Source: Urophycis tenuis (Eukaryota > Chordata > Actinopteri > Gadiformes > Phycidae). From it: a stretch of DNA of 64,000 nt. Numbering within the stretch: position 1 is the stretch's first letter; the number at the start of each line of letters is the position of its first letter. The DNA lies in the NCBI GenBank assembly GCA_036785325.1, contig JAXIVH010000042.1, positions 2,038,989-2,102,988 on the forward strand, written 5' to 3'. The notes under the pieces were generated by a model. The model did no database searches and was not told where the DNA came from. It saw only the letters and a list, made by a program, of their open reading frames with translations. The position numbers and the translations under genes were made by a program. Positions 1-5,569 of this stretch are shown in pieces.

Positions 1-29
1 GGTTAGGTTCGCTAGAGTTATCTCGATGA

Positions 30-37
30 CCCCCCCC
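30..37. repeat. Variable poly-C run (8-10 C)
   Basis: A homopolymer about 30 bp into each unit. It is 8 C in most units, 9 C in U4, U5, U22, U23, U25 and U27, and 10 C in U6. The longer runs always follow a long unit of tail subfamily L2. The length change shifts the reading frame of the short minus-strand ORF crossing it, which argues against that ORF being coding. Confidence 0.85.
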
Positions 38-296
38 ACCTCATCCAACGACTCGGTAGTTGAATAGGGGATCAAAGGCAGTTGCACTCGCCAATATCTA
101 GTCATCCGCAGCTCTCTTTTCCCATATTACCAAGAATGAAGTAAAACGAAATGGTTATCTGTCTTGTTGTGATATAACCGCTGATTTGGAGATATAGACT
201 TGTTTTTCCTTTTCCCAAGGGTTTTCTTTGTTCCAAGATGAAGGTCAATCTAGTTTGATTGAAGGTACTTCCAATGCATTGGTATATTTACTTATT
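38..296. other. Non-repetitive unit start, no gene seen
   Basis: Moderately AT-rich sequence with no internal tandem structure and no convincing ORF. It carries several of the variants that separate unit lineages (CCCAAGGG against CCCAAAGG, GATGAAGG against GATGGAGG). Nothing else is recognisable here. Confidence 0.6.
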
Positions 297-310
297 TGAA
301 TAAAGACGAG

Positions 311-326
311 TCACAGCTGGAGTGAG
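311..326 (+). repeat. TCACAGCTGGAGTG element, copy 1 (E-box CAGCTG)
   Basis: First of three copies per long unit of a 14-bp core, each preceded by A/T-rich DNA and followed by a T-rich stretch. This copy follows AATAAAGACGAG. Unlike the other two it is not followed by the CTAGTGGTCG box. The centre is the palindromic E-box CAGCTG. It is kept in every unit, short ones included. The AATAAA at 299-304 looks like a poly(A) signal, but nothing supports its use. Confidence 0.75.
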
Positions 327-396
327 ACTTTTCTTTTCCATTTCTATTTTAGTATAAACGTGCTATCGAAATATTAGGACACGTCATCAGTAGTGG

Positions 397-414
397 ACCC
401 TGGGATCATAGGGT
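397..414. repeat. Small inverted repeat
   Basis: ACCCT at 397-401 and AGGGT at 410-414 flank an 8-base spacer. The stem is short, so the significance is low; it recurs because the unit recurs. Confidence 0.4.
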
Positions 415-557
415 GTTTCTGGCCATTGTCACTATACACCCTCACCCAAGGGAGGCCCCCCCGAGAGTGATCAATTCTCAAGGTGTGTCGTTTCCGAAAT
501 GGAATTGGTATTGGGTTTAAGCTTTTTTAGGAGTGATCATTTGTTGAGGTAACGTCG

Positions 558-576
558 AGGTAAGTAAAGGTAAGTA
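558..576 (+). promoter_or_regulatory. Tandem 5' splice-donor-like sites
   Basis: Two AGGTAAGT motifs 10 bp apart (GTAAGT at 560-565 and 570-575), each matching the metazoan 5' splice consensus on the plus strand. They recur in every unit; U13 has the first changed to GTAGGT. Use as splice sites is only a possibility, because no exon is identifiable. Confidence 0.35.
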
Positions 577-624
577 AAACACTTTTTAGGATACATTGTT
601 TTGGTTATGGAGAGGAGGGGGCAC

Positions 625-634
625 ATACTTACCC
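625..634 (-). promoter_or_regulatory. Minus-strand 5' splice-donor-like site
   Basis: The plus-strand ATACTTAC reads GTAAGTAT on the minus strand, preceded by GGG. This is a near-perfect complement to the 5' end of U1 snRNA. It lies about 30 bp beyond the stop of the minus-strand open frame over the GC-rich block, where the end of a first exon of a minus-strand transcript could fall. No transcript evidence is available. Confidence 0.35.
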
Positions 635-681
635 CCTGACCAGCACAAACCAGTTGTTAACACCGCTAGGTAGCCCTGGTT

Positions 682-693
682 TGGCCAATCAGG
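682..693 (+). promoter_or_regulatory. NF-Y-type CCAAT box
   Basis: TGGCCAATCAGG matches the extended NF-Y consensus (purines before CCAAT, then C/G, A/G, G) rather than only the five-base core. It lies at the edge of the GC-rich block and recurs in all 26 complete units. The match is seen; binding is inferred. Confidence 0.45.
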
Positions 694-754
694 GCCGGAG
701 CTTGGTTCTTGTCCTCTGTTGGGTCCAGATGAACTAGCAGAAAACTGGGGTCAC

Positions 755-945
755 GAAGGACCGAGGCCAGCCGTGACAAAGCACTGCCTCCACGGTCCCC
801 CAATGCAGCTATCCTCAGCGATGGGTGTCCAGACCTAGGAAAGACCAAGACCAGCCCCGACCAGCGGTGCCTTCCCAGTCGGTCCCAGGGTAGGAAAGGC
901 CAAGGCCAGCCGCGACTAAGCACTGCCTCCCTGGCCCCTCCAGGA
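755..945 (+). repeat. Three degenerate ~45-bp repeats in the GC-rich block
   Basis: Copies start at about 755, 839 and 894. Each opens GAAAGACC-like, followed by AGGCCAGCCG-like, a GACNA(A/G)GC segment, then (C/G)TGCCTCCC-like and a C-rich end. Copies 1 and 3 share GCACTGCCTCC exactly; copy 2 is more diverged (GGTGCCTTCC). Spacing is 84 and then 55 bp. This looks like an old internal minisatellite that was fixed before the kilobase unit was amplified. Confidence 0.65.
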
Positions 946-999
946 CCCCATGCCGAACAGCCTGTTAATAACAATTCCTGTGCCCCATACACCGCGCGA

Positions 1000-1190
1000 C
1001 TACAGAGATTGTGTAGGAAGTTGACCTTAGAGAAGACTCAATGGCTTACTTTCCTCACCCAAAACAACAATTTCTTGGGGTAGTCTATTCTCGCCGTAGG
1101 TACTTCGGTAATGGGTTTTTTTGTGAAAAGTTTTCCGGATGAAATGCATGCTGGGTAATTGTCTTCTTCCTCCAATATGTCAAGTGTAGG
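1000..1190. other. Linker before the telomere-like tract
   Basis: Mixed-composition sequence between the GC-rich block and the tract, with no gene seen. It contains a variable T-rich spot (GGGTTTTTTTG or GGGTTTTGTTG) that separates unit lineages, and the ZNF143-like core near its end. Confidence 0.55.
1142..1161 (-). promoter_or_regulatory. ZNF143/Staf-like core motif
   Basis: On the minus strand this reads ACAATTACCCAGCATGC. The CCCAGCATGC half matches the core of the vertebrate ZNF143 site, and the preceding ACAATT matches it if one extra base is allowed. It sits about 30 bp before the first hexamer repeat and recurs in every unit. The extra base weakens the call. Confidence 0.3.
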
Positions 1191-1422
1191 TTAAGGTTAG
1201 GGTAGATTTAGGGGTAGAGTTAGCAGTTAACCTTAACGTTAGGTTTGAAGTAAATGGGAGGGGTTGCGGTTAGGGTTAAGGTTAGGGCTGAGGTTAGGGT
1301 TAGGTATAAGGTTACGGTTTAGGGTTAAGGTTAGGGTTAAGGTTAGGGTTACGGTTAGGGCTAAGGTTAGGGCTAAGGTTAGAGTAAGGGTTAGGGTTAG
1401 CGTTACGGTTAGGGTAAGGTTA

Positions 1423-1458
1423 GGGTTAGGGTTAGAGGTTAGGGGTTAGGGGTTAGGG
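1423..1458 (+). other. G-quadruplex candidate
   Basis: Five G-runs: GGG at 1423, GGG at 1429, GGGG at 1442, GGGG at 1449 and GGG at 1456. Spacers are TTA except for one 10-base spacer. It is the densest G-run cluster in the tract and recurs in each unit. The long spacer makes it a non-canonical but plausible quadruplex. Confidence 0.45.
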
Positions 1459-1914
1459 TTAAGATGAGGGCTGAGGTTAGGGTTAAGGTTAGGGCTGAGG
1501 GTAGGGTTAGGTTTAAGGTTAGGGATAAGGTTAGGGTTGGGGTTACGGCTGAGATTGGGGTTAAGGTTAGGGTTGAGGTTAGGGTTAGTGTTATGGATAA
1601 GGTTAGGTTAAGTGTTAGGGCCAAGGTTAGGGTTAAGGTTATGGTTAAGATTAGGGTTAGGGCTAGAATTAGGGTTAGGGCTAAGGTTAGGGTTAGGGTT
1701 ATGGCTGAGGTTAGGGTTAAGGTTAGGTTTGAGGTTAGTGTTAAGGTTAGGGCCAAGGTTAGGGTTAGGGTTAAGGTTAGGGTTAGGGCTAAGGTTAGGG
1801 TTAGGGTTATGGCTGAGGCTAGGGTTAGGGCTAAAGTTAGGGCAAAGGTTAGAGTTAGGGTTAGCGTTAGAGTTAGGGTAGGGTTAGTGTTGGAGGTTAG
1901 GGTAGGCTTAGGGT

Positions 1915-1962
1915 TAGAGTTAGAGTAGGGGTTAGGGTTAGAGTTAGAGTAGGGGTTAGGGT
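1915..1962 (+). repeat. 24-bp direct duplication inside the tract
   Basis: Two adjacent copies of a 24-bp block with TTAGAGTTAGAGTAGGGG at its centre. In U3, U4, U5, U21, U22, U24 and U26 the second copy has GAGTAAGGG instead of GAGTAGGGG. That variant marks the L2 subfamily of long units. Confidence 0.75.
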
Positions 1963-2138
1963 TAGTGTTAAGGCTAAGGTTAGGGGTTGAGGTTAGTGTT
2001 AAGATTAGGGCCAAGGTAAGGGTTAGTGTTAGGGTTGAGTTAGGGTTAGGGCTAAGGTTAGGCCTATGGTTAGGGTTGGGGTTGAGGTTATCCCTAGGGT
2101 TAGAGTTAGAGCTAGAGATTGAGGAAGGTAGAGTCAAG

Positions 2139-2167
2139 GTGAGACAGTCTGTACGGACTGAACTCAC
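2139..2167. repeat. Two-step hairpin at the tract edge
   Basis: GTGAG (2139-2143) pairs with CTCAC (2163-2167). Inside it, CAGTC (2145-2149) pairs with GACTG (2156-2160), around a small loop containing GTAC. It lies about 20 bp beyond the tract and only in long units. U4 carries a C-to-G change in the inner stem. Confidence 0.55.
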
Positions 2168-2190
2168 CCCCGCCGGATCGGGCTAGTACA

Positions 2191-2242
2191 CTCTATCTCC
2201 CCCAACTCCCTCATTTCCATGAGGGAAGACAGGGGAGAAGAG
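2191..2242. repeat. Extended hairpin with perfect 8-bp inner stem
   Basis: TCCCTCAT (2207-2214) and ATGAGGGA (2219-2226) form a perfect 8-bp stem with a 4-base loop. An outer stem pairs TCTCCCC (2196-2202) with GGGGAGA (2232-2238), then CTCT (2191-2194) with AGAG (2239-2242) around one bulged A. It is seen only in long units because it lies in the segment missing from short ones. The right side is nearly all purine. Confidence 0.65.
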
Positions 2243-2250
2243 ATGGGAGG

Positions 2251-2292
2251 AGTATATATATTTAATATAAATTTTTTTAGTAAATAAATACA
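2251..2292 (+). other. TATA-like AT-rich stretch
   Basis: TATATATA at 2253-2260 is followed by TTTAATATA and a T run of 7-8 bases that varies between units. It could be a TATA element, but it equally looks like simple AT-rich DNA. It is present only in long units. Confidence 0.3.
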
Positions 2293-2301
2293 TCGAGAGA
2301 C

Positions 2302-2405
2302 TCACAGCTGGAGTGGGTTTTAATCTTTGTATTCAAGGTTGTTCCTCCTCTTTTGATTCCTCGCTGGTGGTGCGTCGTCTCCACCTAGTGGTCGTTTTGT
2401 GAAGA
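2302..2405 (+). repeat. Tail module copy A
   Basis: First of two diverged copies of a ~104-bp module in the long-unit tail. It begins TCACAGCTGGAGTG, passes through TTTTGATTCCTC and GTGGTG, and ends CTAGTGGTCGTTTTGTGAA. Copy B lies 315 bp downstream and aligns along its whole length with scattered differences. This may be a dispersed repeat (for example a short non-autonomous element) that was duplicated before the unit amplified. No target-site duplication or Pol III boxes were recognised. Confidence 0.75.
2377..2391 (-). promoter_or_regulatory. CTCF-like motif A (partial)
   Basis: On the minus strand this reads CCACTAGGTGGAGAC. It fits 13 of 15 positions of the CTCF core CCASYAGRKGGCRSY; the C after the GG is A, a position normally well conserved in CTCF sites. 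Present in all 14 long units and absent from short ones. Confidence 0.25.
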
Positions 2406-2469
2406 AGAGTTATAGGAATAGAAATAGAAATACTCTATTGTTCCCAGGTTGGGAAATTGCATTAATAGG

Positions 2470-2612
2470 TAAGTAATAATAATAATAACAATAATAATAG
2501 GTAATTGCAATAGTTGGTAAGGTAATCTATATTTAATTTATTTATTTATATTTGTATATTTATTTAGTCTATTTATTTATTCATTTTTGTTTATTTATTT
2601 ATTTAGATAAAG
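2470..2612. repeat. AT-rich simple repeats: (TAA)n then (TTTA)n
   Basis: A (TAA)n run interrupted by one C (about 2475-2502), a short unique piece, then (TTTA)n mixed with TATTTGTATATTT or TATTTTTATATTT up to about 2606. The G or T in that segment defines long-unit subfamilies L1 and L2. U16 has lost 9 bp of the TAA run. This block separates module copies A and B. Confidence 0.85.
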
Positions 2613-2616
2613 AAGA

Positions 2617-2720
2617 TCACAGCTGGAGTGAGTTTTTAGTCTTTGTGTTAAAGGCTGGTTGTATTCTTTTGATTCTTCAGTGGTGGTCCATCGCCTCCAT
2701 CTAGTGGTCGTTTTGTGAAT
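2617..2720 (+). repeat. Tail module copy B
   Basis: Second copy of the tail module, with the same start (TCACAGCTGGAGTG) and the same end (CTAGTGGTCGTTTTGTGAA) as copy A. It is preceded by a (TTTA)n run and AGATAAAGAAGA. Subfamily L1 ends it GAATAACAG, and L2 ends it GAAGAACAG. Confidence 0.75.
2693..2707 (-). promoter_or_regulatory. CTCF-like motif B
   Basis: On the minus strand this reads CCACTAGATGGAGGC, fitting 14 of 15 positions of the CTCF core CCASYAGRKGGCRSY (A instead of C after GG). The same site recurs at 5478, 8261, 11046, 13831, 29057, 37998, 42857, 45641, 48426, 51209, 53994, 58756 and 63566 (15 bp each), that is, in every long unit and no short one. The motif could also be an ordinary repeat end that happens to resemble CTCF. 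Confidence 0.35.
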
Positions 2721-2784
2721 AACAGTTGGTAAGGTAATATAAATGGGTTGTGTAGAGAGCCCGTTCTTTCGATGGCCCTGGCTC

Positions 2785-5569
2785 GGTTAGGTTCGTTAGA
2801 GTTATCTCGATGACCCCCCCCACCTCATCCAACGACTCGGTAGTTGAATAGGGGATCAAAGGCAGTTGCACTCGCCAATATCTAGTCATCCGCAGCTCTC
2901 TTTTCCCATATTACCAAGAATGAAGTAAAACGAAATGGTTATCTGTCTTGTTGTGATATAACCGCTGATTTGGAGATATAGACTTGTTTTTCCTTTTCCC
3001 AAAGGTTTTCTTTGTTCCAAGATGGAGGTCAATCTAGTTTGATTGAAGGTACTTCCAATGCATTGGTATATTTACTTATTTGAATAAAGACGAGTCACAG
3101 CTGGAGTGAGACTTTTCTTTTCCATTTCTATTTTAGTATAAACGTGCTATCGAAATATTAGGACACGTCATCAGTAGTGGACCCTGGGATCATAGGGTGT
3201 TTCTGGCCATTGTCACTATACACCCTCACCCAAGGGAGGCCCCCCCGAGAGTGATCAATTCTCAAGGTGTGTCGTTTCCGAAATGGAATTGGTATTGGGT
3301 TTAAGCTTTTTTAGGAGTGATCATTTGTTGAGGTAACGTCGAGGTAAGTAAAGGTAAGTAAAACACTTTTTAGGATACATTGTTTTGGTTATGGAGAGGA
3401 GGGGGCACATACTTACCCCCTGACCAGCACAAACCAGTTGTTAACACCGCTAGGTAGCCCTGGTTTGGCCAATCAGGGCCGGAGCTTGGTTCTTGTCCTC
3501 TGTTGGGTCCAGATGAACTAGCAGAAAACTGGGGTCACGAAGGACCGAGGCCAGCCGTGACAAAGCACTGCCTCCACGGTCCCCCAATGCAGCTATCCTC
3601 AGCGATGGGTGTCCAGACCTAGGAAAGACCAAGACCAGCCCCGACCAGCGGTGCCTTCCCAGTCGGTCCCAGGGTAGGAAAGGCCAAGGCCAGCCGCGAC
3701 TAAGCACTGCCTCCCTGGCCCCTCCAGGACCCCATGCCGAACAGCCTGTTAATAACAATTCCTGTGCCCCATACACCGCGCGACTACAGAGATTGTGTAG
3801 GAAGTTGACCTTAGAGAAGACTCAATGGCTTACTTTCCTCACCCAAAACAACAATTTCTTGGGGTAGTCTATTCTCGCCGTAGGTACTTCGGTAATGGGT
3901 TTTTTTGTGAAAAGTTTTCCGGATGAAATGCATGCTGGGTAATTGTCTTCTTCCTCCAATATGTCAAGTGTAGGTTAAGGTTAGGGTAGATTTAGGGGTA
4001 GAGTTAGCAGTTAACCTTAACGTTAGGTTTGAAGTAAATGGGAGGGGTTGCGGTTAGGGTTAAGGTTAGGGCTGAGGTTAGGGTTAGGTATAAGGTTACG
4101 GTTTAGGGTTAAGGTTAGGGTTAAGGTTAGGGTTACGGTTAGGGCTAAGGTTAGGGCTAAGGTTAGAGTAAGGGTTAGGGTTAGCGTTACGGTTAGGGTA
4201 AGGTTAGGGTTAGGGTTAGAGGTTAGGGGTTAGGGGTTAGGGTTAAGATGAGGGCTGAGGGTAGGGTTAAGGTTAGGGCTGAGGTTAGGGTTAGGTTTAA
4301 GGTTAGGGATAAGGTTAGGGTTGGAGTTACGGCTGAGATTGGGGTTAAGGTTAGGGTTGAGGTTAGGGTTAGTGTTATGGATAAGGTTAGGTTAAGTGTT
4401 AGGGCCAAGGTTAGGGTTAAGGTTATGGTTAAGATTAGGGTTAGGGCTAGAATTAGGGTTAGGGCTAAGGTTAGGGTTAGGGTTATGGCTGAGGTTAGGG
4501 TTAAGGTTAGGTTTGAGGTTAGGGTTAAGGTTAGGGCCAAGGTTAGGGTTAGGGTTAAGGTTAGGGTTAGGGCTAAGGTTAGGGTTAGGGTTATGGCTGA
4601 GGCTAGGGTTAGGGCTAAAGTTAGGGCAAAGGTTAGAGTTAGGGTTAGCGTTAGAGTTAGGGTAGGGTTAGTGTTGGAGGTTAGGGTAGGCTTAGGGTTA
4701 GAGTTAGAGTAGGGGTTAGGGTTAGAGTTAGAGTAGGGGTTAGGGTTAGTGTTAAGGCTAAGGTTAGGGGTTGAGGTTAGTGTTAAGATTAGGGCCAAGG
4801 TAAGGGTTAGTGTTAGGGTTGAGTTAGGGTTAGGGCTAAGGTTAGGCCTATGGTTAGGGTTGGGGTTGAGGTTATCCCTAGGGTTAGAGTTAGAGCTAGA
4901 GATTGAGGAAGGTAGAGTCAAGGTGAGACAGTCTGTACGGACTGAACTCACCCCCGCCGGATCGGGCTAGTACACTCTATCTCCCCCAACTCCCTCATTT
5001 CCATGAGGGAAGACAGGGGAGAAGAGATGGGAGGAGTATATATATTTAATATATATTTTTTTTAGTAAATAAATACATCGAGAGACTCACAACTGGAGCG
5101 GGTTTTAATCTTTGTATTCAAGGTTGTTCCTCCTCTTTTGATTCCTCGCTGGTGGTGCGTCGTCTCCACCTAGTGGTCGTTTTGTGAAGAAGAGTTATAG
5201 AAATAGAAATAGAAATACTCTATTGTTCCCAGGTTGGGAAATTGCATTAATAGGTAAGTAATAATAATAATAACAATAATAATAGGTAATTGCAATATTT
5301 GGTAAGGTAATCTATATTTAATTTATTTATTTATATTTGTATATTTATTTAGTCTATTTATTTATTCATTTTTGTTTATTTATTTATTTAGATAAAGAGG
5401 ATCACAGCTGGAGTGAGTTTTTAGTCTTTGTGTTAAAGGCTGGTTGCCTTCTTTTGATTCTTCAGTGGTGGTCCATCGCCTCCATCTAGTGGTCGTTTTG
5501 TGAATAACAGTTGGTAAGGTAATATAAATGGGTTGTGTAGAGAGCCCGTTCTTTCGATGGCCCTGGCTC
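2785..5569 (+). repeat. Unit 2, long
   Basis: Tract 3975-4902. It has the order GCTGAGGGTAGGG then GCTGAGGTTAGGG at the start of the tract (the reverse of most units), shared with U16, U18 and U20. The tail has GGAGCGGG, and the third TAA-block neighbour reads CAATATTTGG, shared with U18 and U20. One E-box copy is changed to CACAACTGG. Tail subfamily L1. Confidence 0.95.

Larger units (their letters stand above)
666..992 (-). other. Open frame without ATG (probably non-coding)
   Basis: A 108-codon stop-free frame on the minus strand recurs in all 26 complete units. It begins only at GTG and contains no ATG codon at all. Even the 169-codon version in U24 (56777-57286) begins at TTG and lacks ATG. 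The inferred peptide is rich in G, R, L, P and W, resembles no family I recognise, and includes the translated three-fold repeat. Differences between copies are few and include amino-acid changes (H to Y in U6, U7, U10 and U14; G to D in U3; S to L in U22). It is most simply an open frame in GC-rich DNA, or a piece of an untranslated exon. Confidence 0.6.
640..1000. other. GC-rich promoter-like block
   Basis: The only clearly GC-rich part of the unit, in sharp contrast to the AT-rich tail. It holds a CCAAT box, three degenerate repeats and an open minus-strand frame. It is conserved in all 26 complete units. It could be a promoter for transcription in either direction, but no TSS element beyond the CCAAT box is visible. 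Confidence 0.5.
1191..2118 (+). repeat. Degenerate telomere-like tract (reference copy)
   Basis: About 930 bp made almost wholly of TTAGGG and one- or two-base variants (TTAAGG, TTAGGGC, TTACGG, GAGGTTAGGG, TTAGAG), with at most two or three perfect hexamers in a row. The G-rich strand is + in all units. In a TTAGGG array two of three frames on each strand lack stops, which explains the long ORFs over it (leucine-glycine and valine-arginine/lysine on +, leucine-threonine on -). They should not be taken as genes. Indels between units come in multiples of 6. The tract is old telomeric DNA or an imitation of it, not a functional terminus. Confidence 0.93.
1..2784 (+). repeat. Unit 1, long (reference unit)
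   Basis: Complete long unit with its telomere-like tract at 1191-2118. It is used here as the coordinate reference for sub-elements. Distinguishing variants: GCTAGAG instead of GTTAGAG near its start, CCCAAGGG and GATGAAGG at about 220-245 (shared with U17 and U19), AATATAAAT after the TATA stretch, and GGTTGTATTC in tail copy B (both shared with U19). Tail subfamily L1. Confidence 0.95.

Noticed and set aside
625..660. U1 snRNA gene, suggested by ATACTTACC
   Set aside because: Only the first nine bases match U1 RNA; the following sequence does not resemble U1. A minus-strand splice-donor reading is simpler.
666..992. Conserved 108-codon minus-strand ORF in every unit as a gene
   Set aside because: It starts at GTG and contains no ATG; the longer version in U24 starts at TTG and also has none. 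Its conservation only reflects near-identity of the satellite copies, and the peptide resembles no family I know.
1191..2118. Functional chromosome end
   Set aside because: Perfect TTAGGG runs are only two or three long, and the tract is followed by unique tail and further units. It is internal telomere-like DNA.
1439..2167. Minus-strand 191-242-codon leucine-threonine-rich ORFs
   Set aside because: They are translations of degenerate CCCTAA repeats, in which two of three frames lack stops. The 242-codon form starts at GTG. Low complexity explains them fully.
1264..2186. Plus-strand leucine-glycine frames of 61, 73 and 89 codons
   Set aside because: Hexamer-periodic translation products. 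Those checked start at TTG or GTG, and no independent coding signal is seen.
2302..2720. LTR pair formed by tail modules A and B
   Set aside because: The copies are only about 104 bp and diverged, with 315-bp spacing made of simple AT repeats between them and no internal coding region or primer-binding site.
2701..2889. 62-codon minus-strand ORF across the unit border (80 codons in other units)
   Set aside because: It starts with ATG, but its frame is switched by the 8/9/10-C homopolymer between units, and the border it crosses is absent in short units. This is not the behaviour of a maintained gene.
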